A program made the position numbers and the translations under genes. DNA of 36,204 nt from Candidatus Bathyarchaeia archaeon (GTDB taxonomy: Archaea; Thermoproteota; Bathyarchaeia; Bathyarchaeales; DTEX01): the NCBI GenBank assembly GCA_038868075.1, contig JAWBXB010000012.1:1-36204 (forward strand). Direction: 5' to 3'. Positions within the stretch are counted from its first letter, which is position 1. Each line of letters opens with the position of its first letter. A model generated the notes under the pieces. It was not told the origin of the DNA. It saw only the letters and a list, made by a program, of their open reading frames with translations, and searched no databases. Below, piece after piece: positions 15,182-24,388 of this stretch.

Positions 15182-16074
15182 GTATATCTGGTAAGACTAA
15201 GGTTTACGCTATCATCGGCTATCCGGTTAATCACTCTCTTAGCCCGATAATTCAGAATGCAGCATTTCAGCATTTAGGTTTAGACTGTGTTTATGTGGCA
15301 TTCAATGTCCGTCCGGAGAGACTTAAAGAAGCTATTTTAGGAATTAAAAGTCTTGGTATTCAAGGTTTAAACGTCACAATGCCCTATAAGATCAGCATAA
15401 TTCAGTACTTGGATGAATTGGATGAGGATGCTAGGAAAGTGGGTTCAGTGAACACCGTTATAAACGTGAATAATAAACTTATAGGCTACACAACTGATGG
15501 TATAGGGGCTTTAAACGCTCTAAGGTATGCTGGCATCGACCCCTCAGGAAAGAAAATAGTTATTTTAGGTGCTGGCGGCGCATCCAGATCTATATCATTC
15601 ACGCTTGCCCGATATGCAAACGAGCTTATAATACTTAACAGAACCCTCGAGAAGGCTGAAAGCTTAGTAAATGATATCGCTAAGTTTTTGGGGATGGGAA
15701 TAAATGTTAAGGCATGTAGCTTTACTGATGAGAATTTGAGAAGGGAACTTGAGGATGCGGATATATTGATTAATGCAACATCTATTGGTATGAAACCTAA
15801 TGACCATGAAACCCCTGTTAAACGTGATTTTCTACGCGGTGGTCTTGTGGTCTTTGATATAATTTATGAGCCGCTGGAGACAAGACTCCTCGGAGAGGCT
15901 AAATCTGTTGGCGCGAAGACAATTGATGGGCTATCTATGCTTATACATCAGGGAGCAGTCTCCTTTGAGATATGGACTGGTTTAAAGGCGCCAATAGAGA
16001 TTATGAGGGAAGCTGCCTTAAGAAAGATAAGGGAGACTGAGAAAAAATCTAATGGTTTTATGGAGGACTCATGA
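15178..16074 (+). CDS. aroE: Shikimate dehydrogenase AroE
   Basis: NADPH-dependent reduction of 3-dehydroshikimate. The substrate-binding N-terminus includes IIGYPVNHSLSPIIQNAAF and GLNVTMPYK with the catalytic Lys; the dinucleotide-binding loop is VILGAGGASRSI, and NATSIGM is near the C-terminus. The length of 298 residues is slightly above the usual 270-280 because of a charged tail. It overlaps aroD and the kinase gene by 4 bases at each end. Confidence 0.95.
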   Translation: MSISGKTKVYAIIGYPVNHSLSPIIQNAAFQHLGLDCVYVAFNVRPERLKEAILGIKSLGIQGLNVTMPYKISIIQYLDELDEDARKVGSVNTVINVNNKLIGYTTDGIGALNALRYAGIDPSGKKIVILGAGGASRSISFTLARYANELIILNRTLEKAESLVNDIAKFLGMGINVKACSFTDENLRRELEDADILINATSIGMKPNDHETPVKRDFLRGGLVVFDIIYEPLETRLLGEAKSVGAKTIDGLSMLIHQGAVSFEIWTGLKAPIEIMREAALRKIRETEKKSNGFMEDS

Positions 16075-16940
16075 TTTTGATTGGACGCGCGGTGGCGTAT
16101 GGAGCTGTCACCATTATTAATGCAATATCATGCGGTCTAGGGGCAGCTCTAGGGGTGGATTTGAAGACGGAAGCCACCGTTAAGATAACCAGTGAGCCGG
16201 GAAGAATTGAGGGTAGAATTTTGTCAGACCCATCTGAGAGTACAATATTGATTGAGAAAGTTGTTAGATACATCTTAAAACGCTTCAACCTTGAAGATCA
16301 ATATGGCGCTTATGTTGAAACCCGATCTAATATCCCGATTGCACGTGGATTAAAAAGTAGTAGCGTTGCGGCGAATGCTATAGCTCTTGCCACGTTATCA
16401 GCTATAGGTGAGGAAATCGATGATTTAGCAGTCATTAATATAGGGGTGGATGCTTCGATTGAAGCTGGCGTGACTGTTACCGGGGCATTTGATGATGCAT
16501 GCGCCTCCTATTTTGGGAATATCGTGATAACAGATAACTATGAAAGGAAGATACTGGGGCGATTCTATCCGGAAGAAGATTACGCTGTACTAATATGGGT
16601 TCCATTAGAGAAGGTTTATACATCGAAATCTGATATTGGCAGAATGAGGCTAATATCTGGTGAAGTTAAGGCATTACATAAAATGGTTTTACTGGGAGAT
16701 TACTGGCGCGCTATGACAATTAATGGAATATTATATTCTGTGGTTTTAGGCTATAACCCTAATATTGCAGTGGATGCGTTGGCTGCTGGAGCGATAGCCG
16801 CTGGTTTATCCGGTAAGGGTCCAGCCGTGGCTGCTGTTGTTCCGAGAGATAAAATTAGTGATGTGCATGCGGTTTGGGAGAAGTATGGTGGCGAGATTAT
16901 TAAGACAAAGATTAATCGTGAGAAAGCTCATGTTTTATAA
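16071..16940 (+). CDS. aroK: Shikimate kinase, archaeal GHMP-family type
   Basis: Phosphorylates shikimate with ATP, using the GHMP fold instead of the bacterial P-loop AroK. The ATP-binding motif is IPIARGLKSSSVAANAIA (about residues 88-105, the PxxxGLGSSxA-like motif), and a C-terminal ALAAGAIAAGLSGKGPAVAAV block matches the third GHMP motif. Length is 289 residues. Its place between aroE and aroA confirms the substrate. Neighbours overlap by 4 bases upstream and 1 base downstream (TAATG). Confidence 0.93.
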   Translation: MILIGRAVAYGAVTIINAISCGLGAALGVDLKTEATVKITSEPGRIEGRILSDPSESTILIEKVVRYILKRFNLEDQYGAYVETRSNIPIARGLKSSSVAANAIALATLSAIGEEIDDLAVINIGVDASIEAGVTVTGAFDDACASYFGNIVITDNYERKILGRFYPEEDYAVLIWVPLEKVYTSKSDIGRMRLISGEVKALHKMVLLGDYWRAMTINGILYSVVLGYNPNIAVDALAAGAIAAGLSGKGPAVAAVVPRDKISDVHAVWEKYGGEIIKTKINREKAHVL

Positions 16941-18259
16941 TGGTGAGGGAGCGGTTATTTTTGTCTGATCTAATTATTAAAGGGGGAGCTGTTCTAAGCG
17001 GATCTGTTAAGGCTCCGCCATCAAAAGCCCATACCCACCGCGCCATAATAGCGGCATCCCTCTCAAATGGGCTCTCAAAGATTCATAATCCGCTTATCTG
17101 TGATGATACACTAGCGACTATTAATGCATGTAGGATGCTTGGGGCTGAAATAAAGAAGATAGATGGCTTAATTGAGATCTTGGGTAGACCTAAGCCTGAA
17201 ACCCCTAGTGATGTGATAAACTGTGGGGAGTCGGGTTCAACAATAAGGTTTATTACACCAATATGCGCTTTAGCCGACGGGATCTCAGTCTTAACTGGCA
17301 GTGAGAGTCTGAGGAGGAGACCTATGGCTCCACTGCTTGAAGCCCTAAATCAGCTTGGTGTCAAATGTTACTCGACACGCATGAATGGTTATCCGCCGAT
17401 AGTTGTCTTCGGCGGTGGGATAAAGGGTGGTGAAGTCTCCATTAGAGGCGATATTAGTTCACAGTTTATTTCTGGTCTGCTTTTTGCAACGCCCATGGCT
17501 GAAAATGATACATATATAGTTCTATCAACACCCCTTGAATCTAAACCTTATGTAGACATAACATTAGATTTCCTCAATAGGCATGGGATAAAAGCGGATT
17601 TTTCCAAAAATGTTTTCCATGTCTACTCTGGGCAAAAATATAGGCCGTGTGATCACTTTATTGAGGGTGATTTTTCATCAGCAGCTTTTCTCCTAGCCGC
17701 AGCCTCCATAACAAACTCACATATTAGAGTTGAAAATCTTCTAAAGGACTCGCTCCAGGGAGATAAGATTATTGTTAAAGTGCTTAGTGAGGCTGGCGCC
17801 CACATTAGGATTGGCGACGACTTTGTTGAGGTGAATGGCGCTGAAGAACAATTAAATCCCATTAATGTTGATATGAGGGATAATCCAGATCTAGTCCCGG
17901 TTTGCGCAGCATTAGCATGCTTCTCCAGGGATAGGTCAGTAATTCGCGGTGTTAGAAGGCTTAGGTATAAAGAGTCAGATAGGATTATGGCTTTACTAAG
18001 TGAGTTTAGGAAGATGGGTGCGGATATAACTTTTACAGATGACTGCCTAATTATTGATGGTGGGAGAGATCTTCATGGTGCTGAAATAGACCCGTATGGG
18101 GATCATAGGATAGCTATGGCATGCGCTCTTCTAGCTTTAAATGCCGGTGGGGAAACAATTATACATGACGCTAAATGCATAAATAAATCGTATCCAGATT
18201 TTGTTAGAGACATGCGCCTGTTAGGGGCAGAGATCCTTGAGCGGCAATTCAATAGGTAA
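16940..18259 (+). CDS. aroA: 3-phosphoshikimate 1-carboxyvinyltransferase (EPSP synthase)
   Basis: Joins PEP to shikimate-3-phosphate. Signatures are VKAPPSKAHTHRAIIAASLS (PEP/S3P-binding Lys and Arg), NCGESGSTIRF, DISSQFISGLLFA, EGDFSSAAFLLAA, RRLRYKESDRI and the C-terminal DPYGDHRIAMA. Length is 439 residues. The start overlaps the kinase stop by one base. The 3' end overlaps aroC by 23 bases. Confidence 0.95.
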   Translation: MVRERLFLSDLIIKGGAVLSGSVKAPPSKAHTHRAIIAASLSNGLSKIHNPLICDDTLATINACRMLGAEIKKIDGLIEILGRPKPETPSDVINCGESGSTIRFITPICALADGISVLTGSESLRRRPMAPLLEALNQLGVKCYSTRMNGYPPIVVFGGGIKGGEVSIRGDISSQFISGLLFATPMAENDTYIVLSTPLESKPYVDITLDFLNRHGIKADFSKNVFHVYSGQKYRPCDHFIEGDFSSAAFLLAAASITNSHIRVENLLKDSLQGDKIIVKVLSEAGAHIRIGDDFVEVNGAEEQLNPINVDMRDNPDLVPVCAALACFSRDRSVIRGVRRLRYKESDRIMALLSEFRKMGADITFTDDCLIIDGGRDLHGAEIDPYGDHRIAMACALLALNAGGETIIHDAKCINKSYPDFVRDMRLLGAEILERQFNR

Positions 18260-19337
18260 AGCCCTTGTATTCACATGCTTTGGTGAAAGTCACGGGGAAC
18301 ATATAGGCGCTATTTTAGATGGGTGCCCGGCTGGATTACCATTGAATGAGTCAGATATACAAGCAGAACTCGATAAGAGGAGACCTGCCCTCGCCGGGAT
18401 AAGCACATCTAGGATGGAGGAGGATAGGGTTGAAATAGTCTCCGGAATCTATAAGGGATATACGACTGGCGCGCCAATATGCATGATGGTCAGAAACAGG
18501 GATATTGACTCTAAACCATATGAAAGCGTTATGATTAAACCTAGACCTGGACATGCCGATTATACTGCTAGAATTAAGTATGGCGGATATAATGATCCGC
18601 GTGGCGGTGGAAGATTCTCTGGGCGGATAACAGTGGCTTATGTTATGGCTGGAGCTATCGCCAAGAAGCTCCTAAGCCTAATTGGTGTTGAAGTATTAGC
18701 CCATACGGTACAGATTGGCTCTGTAAGGGTTGAGGATGAAGTCTCCTATGACGATATAAGAAGGAATGTTTATACTAATCCGGCTAGATGCGCTATCCCG
18801 GAATTAGCCAATAGAATGGTTGAGGAGATTTTAAGCGCTGCTAGGGATGGCGATAGCGCAGGTGGTGTCATTGAGGGTATTGCGCTTAATGTTCCAGCGG
18901 GACTTGGTGAGCCAATATTTGATTCGCTTGATGCGGATATAGCAAAGATGCTGTTCAATATACCAGCCGTTAAGGGTGTTGAGTTCGGTGCTGGCTTTAG
19001 AGTAGCATCCATGAGGGGTTCTGAGGCGAATGACCAATATGCCATTAGGGATGGAAAGGTTATTACGTTAACGAATAATGCTGGTGGAATAATAGGCGGA
19101 ATATCTAACGGCATGCCAATAAAAGTTAGAGTCGCCTTCAAGCCAACACCATCAATATCAAAAAAGCAGAGGACAGTAAACTTGGAAACAATGAGTGAGG
19201 AGGAAATTCAAGTTGCCGGAAGGCATGACCCATGCATAGTCCCAAGAGCAGTCCCAGTGGTCGAAGCATGCCTAGCATTCGTAATAGCGGACCATTCATT
19301 AAGAGCTGGAAAGATACCGAGAACAATTAAGACTTAG
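18237..19337 (+). CDS. aroC: Chorismate synthase AroC
   Basis: An FMNH2-dependent enzyme completing chorismate. Visible motifs are FTCFGESHGEHIGAILDGCP, RPGHADYTARIKYGGYNDPRGGGRFSGR, DGDSAGGVIEGIA and GRHDPCIVPRAVPVVEACLA. Length is 366 residues. The TTG start at 18237 (SGNSIGKALVF) is the only one that leaves the first strand intact and places the gene within the end of aroA. The genes for the two earliest steps, including 3-dehydroquinate synthase, are not in this operon. Confidence 0.94.
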   Translation: MSGNSIGKALVFTCFGESHGEHIGAILDGCPAGLPLNESDIQAELDKRRPALAGISTSRMEEDRVEIVSGIYKGYTTGAPICMMVRNRDIDSKPYESVMIKPRPGHADYTARIKYGGYNDPRGGGRFSGRITVAYVMAGAIAKKLLSLIGVEVLAHTVQIGSVRVEDEVSYDDIRRNVYTNPARCAIPELANRMVEEILSAARDGDSAGGVIEGIALNVPAGLGEPIFDSLDADIAKMLFNIPAVKGVEFGAGFRVASMRGSEANDQYAIRDGKVITLTNNAGGIIGGISNGMPIKVRVAFKPTPSISKKQRTVNLETMSEEEIQVAGRHDPCIVPRAVPVVEACLAFVIADHSLRAGKIPRTIKT

Positions 19338-19433
19338 AAGAAATGGGAGGGGCACTCAAGGTCACTTTAAGGTTTAATGATTTTTTGTTGATGTCTCCCC
19401 ATCTTCTCAGCCATCTTCTCTCTTCCTCGCCTA

Positions 19434-20783
19434 TTATATTCCTTTTAGGCTTCTCTGCAAGTACTCTATGGCTTCTTTTACGCTTCGGAACCCATATTTG
19501 ATTTCATCATGTTCTCTTCTTAGCGCTATAACGTCTTTTCTTACTTCTTCTGGTCTGCGCCTGCCCTTAATTACATCGAGCATTAGGTCACATAGATGTT
19601 TTATATCACTTTCATCGAAACCTCTTCTAGTTACGTCTTGGAAGCCTATTCTTATGCCAGATGGGTTCTCACGGTTATTTTGGTCGTCGTATGGCAGAAG
19701 ATTTCTATTTAATATTATGTTTGCTTCCTCAAGGGCTTCGGAAACCCTCTTACCGCCACCATATTCTCGGACATCAACGGCTAGCTGATGTGACATCGTG
19801 AAGCCATAGCGTTCACCAAGAACCTTTAGGCCATTCTCATAAAGATATTGGCCAGCTACCTGCGCATTCCTAACAGTCTGCCTTGCAAGCGCCTCACCGA
19901 ATATCTTAAGTTCTAGGGCTGCTATGCCTGTTGCCGGAAGCCTGCCAAGATGAGTGTTCGATGTGCTAAGCGGGAAAATCGCGTACTGAACATTCTTTAT
20001 GGCTTTTTCCATACGCTCATCCCTCCTATCGGCTAGGATTACACCGCCCTGTGGTCCTGGGAAGGTCTTATGGGTTGATGCTGTTATGAAGTCCGCGCCC
20101 TCCCTAAGCGGGTCTTGGAACATTCCCCCGGCTATTAAGCCAAGCACGTGCGCTGCATCATAAACTATGTATGCGCCGGCATCATGCGCTGTGTCGCTTA
20201 GCTCTTTAACTGGGTGGGGGAATAGGAATAGGCTTCCGCCGAATGTTACTATGCCGGGTTTTGCCGCCTTAATAATCTCAGCTGACTTATCTGGATCTAT
20301 ATTCATCCTCTCAATATCGTATGTGTGCTCTATATTCTCTAAGCCTAAAACCATTCCGGCTAAACCGGTGTAGTCATGGGATATATGTGCTCCGGCACTT
20401 AATGGTGCGACAACCATCTTCCGACTCTTGGTTGTTAATGATAAGCCCTTAAATGTTGCTAGGTTAGCATGGGTTCCGGAGACCAGCCGGACATCAGCCC
20501 AGCTACACTTAAATAGCATCTTCATTAGATCTGTCGTGCAATCCTCTATAACAGTAATATATTTTTGCCCCTGATAGTATCGCTTCTTCACATGTCCCTC
20601 AAGGTCATTCTCACCCTCAGCATACCTGCTCTCAAGATCCATTGTGAGCTGAAGAATCTCCCTGACAGCCGGGGACTTTAGTCCCTCGCTAGCTATTAGG
20701 TTTATGCACTCCTCACCACGATATACCTCATGTTTCTCGCTTGCCCCAATAAGCTCGAGGGCTAGCTTAAAGAACTCTTCCAT
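19434..20783 (-). CDS. glyA: Serine hydroxymethyltransferase GlyA
   Basis: A PLP enzyme interconverting serine and glycine with a pterin C1 carrier. Motifs are ECINLIASEG, ESRYAEGEN, KRYYQGQKYI, SGTHANLATFKGL, YIVYDAAHVLGL and TASTHKTFPGPQGG (PLP-lysine). ATG 20783 (MEEFFKLA) is preferred to a TTG at 20798: GGTGG lies just upstream, and the predicted transcript from the TATA box at 20824-20832 would begin at about the TTG. About 449 residues, within the archaeal range. Confidence 0.93.
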   Translation of the reverse strand: MEEFFKLALELIGASEKHEVYRGEECINLIASEGLKSPAVREILQLTMDLESRYAEGENDLEGHVKKRYYQGQKYITVIEDCTTDLMKMLFKCSWADVRLVSGTHANLATFKGLSLTTKSRKMVVAPLSAGAHISHDYTGLAGMVLGLENIEHTYDIERMNIDPDKSAEIIKAAKPGIVTFGGSLFLFPHPVKELSDTAHDAGAYIVYDAAHVLGLIAGGMFQDPLREGADFITASTHKTFPGPQGGVILADRRDERMEKAIKNVQYAIFPLSTSNTHLGRLPATGIAALELKIFGEALARQTVRNAQVAGQYLYENGLKVLGERYGFTMSHQLAVDVREYGGGKRVSEALEEANIILNRNLLPYDDQNNRENPSGIRIGFQDVTRRGFDESDIKHLCDLMLDVIKGRRRPEEVRKDVIALRREHDEIKYGFRSVKEAIEYLQRSLKGI

Positions 20784-20823
20784 CTGCCCACCAGCCAAAC
20801 AAACTCGTAAAAATGGAATGAGA

Positions 20824-20832
20824 TATATTTAA
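20824..20832 (-). promoter_or_regulatory. TATA box for glyA
   Basis: Minus-strand ttaaatata sits just downstream of the AMP phosphorylase stop and predicts a start near 20800, giving glyA its own promoter and a leader of about 15 bases. Confidence 0.45.
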
Positions 20833-20834
20833 TC

Positions 20835-22385
20835 TTAGCGCTCAAGGACGAATGTCTTCTTAGTCACTGGTCTCTCCTTAACCTCATGGATTAGCATCTC
20901 CATCCTGTCACTAACGCCTATAACCGGGAACTCCTCAAAGATGCTTATGGCTCTCTCAAGTTTACTGGCTCTTTCAGCAAATATTGTTGCTAACGCATCG
21001 CCTTCAGAAACCTTATCACCTATCTTCTTATGCAATAGGATACCAGCACCCTTATCTTTAGGCGCACCAGCGAGCCTAGCAGCCTCAACCACCGACGCAT
21101 TATCTATCCATAGGACTACACCGCTCCTCTTAGAGCGTACAGTGAACCTCTCCGAACCCAACGCTATATCATCAGGCTTAATTCTCGGGTTTCCTCCCTG
21201 GGCGCTGATTATTTCACGTAGCTTCTCCTCCGCTTTTCCCGACTTTAGTGTTTCCAGGGCTATCGCCCTACCATTTCTATTGGCTTTTCCACTCATCTCC
21301 AGCAGTATTCCAGCTATATGAGCTGCCTTATCTATTAAATCATATGATTGACCCCTACCCATTATCGTGTTTAGGGCTTCCCAAGCCTCCAAGGCTGGTC
21401 CTATTGCGTAGCCAACTGGCTGCTCACCATATGTAACCGCACACTGAACCTTTATTCCAAGCCTGCGGCCAAGCTCAATAAAGTCTTTAGCCAATAGATC
21501 TGCCTCGCCAATAGTCTTTATCTTTGTCCCCCTGCCTGTTGGTATATCGATTACTAAGAGGTTTGCGCCAACAGCCTTCTTCTTGCTCATTATCGAAGGC
21601 AGTAGAAGCGGGTCTATTGATAATGGATGCTCAACCCTAATGAATATGTCGTCTGCTGGTGCTAAATCTAATGCTCCGCCCCAAACAATGCAACCATTAG
21701 TCTTCTCGACAACCTCGCGCATCTCCTCTATGCTCAATGTAACTGGCATAAGGACCTCAGCCCTATCTGCTGTTCCAGCAGCGGATGTTATAGACCTAGA
21801 TGAGGATTTAGGTATTGTTAAGCCTGATGCGGCAATTATTGGGACAACGAGAAGCGTTGTTTTATCTCCGGGAACGCCACCTATGGAATGCTTATCAACT
21901 ATTAGAGGCTTCTTGAGCTCAAGCCTATTCCCAGTCTCAACCATAGCCATAGATAGGCTTGTTGCCTCATCCAAATCTAATCCAAAGGTGTGGAGGGCTG
22001 TTACAAAGGCTGCAATCTCAATCTCGCTTAAATTCCCGCTGACAACATCCCTAACTATCTCAAATATTTCTTCATAAGCCAGCTTCCTTCCGCTCAGCTT
22101 ATTCCTTATATAGTAGACTGAGAGCGGGAAGTGCGCTGCCTCAACATCAACCTCATCTCCATCCCTTAAATTCAGAAAAATCTTGACCTCATTATATACG
22201 CCAATATAGCCTTTTGCAACACTCTCCAATGCAACATTAACTATAGCCGTCAACCATTTACCAGCATATGAAATCCTAACACGGCTTAAGCCTGAAACAC
22301 CCATATCTTCAGCATCATCTTTATTCAAAACAACTATGAATTTTCCACCAGCCTCTAAATCAAGTAATTTAACCTTAAGTTTCAT
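20835..22385 (-). CDS. deoA: AMP phosphorylase (DeoA family)
   Basis: Phosphorolysis of AMP (and CMP/UMP) to base plus ribose-1,5-bisphosphate, the entry to the archaeal pentose-bisphosphate route ending in form III RuBisCO. The 516 residues have the archaeal N-terminal domain of about 85 residues (MKLKVKLLDLEAGGKF...) that is absent in bacterial thymidine phosphorylases, then VDKHSIGGVPGDKTTLLVVP, SSRSITSAAGTADRAEVL and a C-terminal barrel-hybrid domain. ATG 22385 follows a GGTG ribosome-binding site; the frame runs 5 codons further to a TTG. Partner genes (R15P isomerase, RuBisCO) are not in the window, so the pathway is inferred from the family. Confidence 0.88.
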   Translation of the reverse strand: MKLKVKLLDLEAGGKFIVVLNKDDAEDMGVSGLSRVRISYAGKWLTAIVNVALESVAKGYIGVYNEVKIFLNLRDGDEVDVEAAHFPLSVYYIRNKLSGRKLAYEEIFEIVRDVVSGNLSEIEIAAFVTALHTFGLDLDEATSLSMAMVETGNRLELKKPLIVDKHSIGGVPGDKTTLLVVPIIAASGLTIPKSSSRSITSAAGTADRAEVLMPVTLSIEEMREVVEKTNGCIVWGGALDLAPADDIFIRVEHPLSIDPLLLPSIMSKKKAVGANLLVIDIPTGRGTKIKTIGEADLLAKDFIELGRRLGIKVQCAVTYGEQPVGYAIGPALEAWEALNTIMGRGQSYDLIDKAAHIAGILLEMSGKANRNGRAIALETLKSGKAEEKLREIISAQGGNPRIKPDDIALGSERFTVRSKRSGVVLWIDNASVVEAARLAGAPKDKGAGILLHKKIGDKVSEGDALATIFAERASKLERAISIFEEFPVIGVSDRMEMLIHEVKERPVTKKTFVLER

Positions 22386-22500
22386 CACCTTACGCTCCAA
22401 ATAATTACCTGGGCTTTGGCATTCTTCTAAAAACGCTCTTAAAACTTAAAAACTTTAATAGCATGCTTACCCTTTATATTGAAGCCTAATGGTGGTCACA

Positions 22501-23787
22501 ATGGGATTGAAGTTGATCTATGTGGTTATTGATGGTATGGGGGATCTGCCAATAGAGGAACTGGATTATAAAACTCCCCTAGAATATGCTGAAACACCTA
22601 ACATGGACTTCCTAGCAAGTTTAGGTAAGCTTGGGCTTATGTATACTGTTGAGCGGGGTGCTGCTCCGGAGAGTGATGTGGCTGTTATATCGATTTTGGG
22701 TTATGATCCATACAAATATCATGTTGGTAGAGGTCCACTTGAGGCATACGGATCCGGATTAAGCATGAGAGATGGTGATCTGGCGTTAAGATGTAACTTT
22801 GCAACATTAGGTCAAAATAGGCTCATAATTGATAGAAGGGCTGGTAGAAACCTAACAACTGAGGAAGCATCCAAGCTGGCTGAAACCGTTAATAGCCTAG
22901 TTAAATTAGAGTCCTATCCAGTTGAATTCGAATTTAAGAATACGATTGGTCATAGAGGTGTCCTAATTATAAGGAGTAAGGCTGCTCCACTCTCCGGCAA
23001 AATCTCCAACACTGATCCGGCGTATGAGAGGGTTGCAGGCTTAGGTGTTGCAAAGGTTGATGTACACATGATTCTTGAGGATTGCGTTCCACTCGAGGAC
23101 ACGGAATCCGCTAGGATCTCAGCCTCCCTAGTTAATGAGTTTATTTGGAAGAGCCATAAGGTTTTAGATGAACATGAAGTTAATAGACGTAGGGAAGCGG
23201 AGGGGAAGCTGAAAGCCAATGTAGTACTCACGCGTGATGCGGGTGACACACTGCCAAAATTATTTAACATAGATGAGCGATATGGTGTTAGATTCGCATG
23301 CCTAGCAGATATGCCTGTTGAGAGGGGAATCGCTAGGCTAGCAGGTATGCAGTTAATCGATCTTCCACCACCATCCGGGGATCTCAAACGTGACTGCCTA
23401 ATCAGATCCGAGAAACTGTTGAGCGCATTAGATGAATTTGATTGCTTCTACATTCACATTAAGGGTCCAGATGAACCTGGCCACGATGGGAACTTCATGC
23501 TTAAAGCTGAGACAATAGCTATAATTGACAGATACTTCTTTGGAAGCATACTAGATAAGATAAGCCTGGAAAATACGGTTGTATGCATTACAGCGGATCA
23601 CTCAACACCATGCAAGCTCAAGGCGCACAGCGACGCACCAGTACCAGTACTAATTTCCGGTGGTAAAATTAAGAGCGATGGGATAAAAAGATTCTCCGAA
23701 AGAGATTGTCAGCGCGGAAGCCTAGGGATTCTGGAAAAGGGAACAATGCTAATGCCAATCCTAATGAAAGAAATAAAGAACATATAA
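22501..23787 (+). CDS. apgM: 2,3-bisphosphoglycerate-independent phosphoglycerate mutase, archaeal type
   Basis: Interconverts 3- and 2-phosphoglycerate in glycolysis/gluconeogenesis. It belongs to the alkaline-phosphatase superfamily: metal site VVIDGMGDLP, phospho-Ser region AAPESDVAVISILGYDP, YHVGRGPLEAYG, IHIKGPDEPGHDGN and CITADHSTPCKLKAHSD with the C-terminal metal ligands. ATG 22501 is used because GGTGGT is correctly spaced before it; the ATG at 22489 lies upstream of that site. About 428 residues. Divergent from the AMP phosphorylase. Confidence 0.92.
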   Translation: MGLKLIYVVIDGMGDLPIEELDYKTPLEYAETPNMDFLASLGKLGLMYTVERGAAPESDVAVISILGYDPYKYHVGRGPLEAYGSGLSMRDGDLALRCNFATLGQNRLIIDRRAGRNLTTEEASKLAETVNSLVKLESYPVEFEFKNTIGHRGVLIIRSKAAPLSGKISNTDPAYERVAGLGVAKVDVHMILEDCVPLEDTESARISASLVNEFIWKSHKVLDEHEVNRRREAEGKLKANVVLTRDAGDTLPKLFNIDERYGVRFACLADMPVERGIARLAGMQLIDLPPPSGDLKRDCLIRSEKLLSALDEFDCFYIHIKGPDEPGHDGNFMLKAETIAIIDRYFFGSILDKISLENTVVCITADHSTPCKLKAHSDAPVPVLISGGKIKSDGIKRFSERDCQRGSLGILEKGTMLMPILMKEIKNI

Positions 23788-23830
23788 AATGCAAAATAGT
23801 TTATTAGCATCCAAAACAAAAATTTTATCT

Positions 23831-24166
23831 TGGACGGTGGGTCTTAGGCGGGGGGCTAGGGGTCCCCTGAGAGGCAATCAGCCTCGACCGTAAACCCCCT
23901 ATACGACGGGCCGAGAGCTGAAGTGAGACGTGTAAGGCCGCCAACTCAACCAGCCTAAAGCGATGAGTATCTGTCCTCTGGGGCTGGCGGTCACGGAGCG
24001 CCCCTCGTAGGAGGGGTGTAACCGTGTTTGCCGGGCGAACCTGGCTAGGCCCGGGAGGGAGCAACCTAAGCCTGGACGCCCAGTGCTCAGAGGGGTTCGG
24101 GTATGAGTGGAGGGCTGGTTTGGGTTTGCGGATTCTGCATGTCGAGCTTCAGTGACCCACCGTCCA
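23831..24166 (+). ncRNA. Signal recognition particle 7S RNA
   Basis: The two ends are perfectly complementary over 13 bases (TGGACGGTGGGTC at 23831 and its reverse complement ending at 24166), the terminal helix that closes archaeal SRP RNA. The inside is GC-rich, unlike the neighbouring intergenic DNA, and contains the helix-8 block around GGGAGGGAGCAACCTAAGCC (24051-24070) that binds SRP54, and an Alu-domain-like 5' part. The length of about 336 bases is in the archaeal range (about 300-340). Ends are set by the closing helix and could differ by a few bases. Confidence 0.92.
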
Positions 24167-24340
24167 AATCAAAAGTTCTCTTGGTCTAAATTATGTGCCT
24201 TGGAGTAGTTGGCATATCTCATCCATGATTGGCTTGACGTGCAGAAATTGATTTTTCTCTAATATAAGCTGCTAACAGAAAGCTAGAATAAAAGGTGGGT
24301 GAGCGATATAAACATCTTCATCTTTCAGGAAGCTTAAAGG

Positions 24341-24349
24341 CTTATATTT
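24341..24349 (+). promoter_or_regulatory. TATA box for the ABC exporter operon
   Basis: The sequence cttatattt lies 40-48 bases before the proposed ATT start and would start transcription near 24368-24374, directly in front of the GGGAGG ribosome-binding site (24375-24380). The region 24167-24340 shows no other feature I can support. Confidence 0.45.
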
Positions 24350-24388
24350 GCAGTTAGATATTAATGTTGAGTTTGGGAGGAAAATGTA

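Noticed and set aside
23825-24064. Minus-strand open frame of 79 codons inside the GC-rich block
   Set aside because: It lies within the SRP RNA, whose closing helix and helix-8 sequence explain the composition; the translation is arginine/proline-rich noise.
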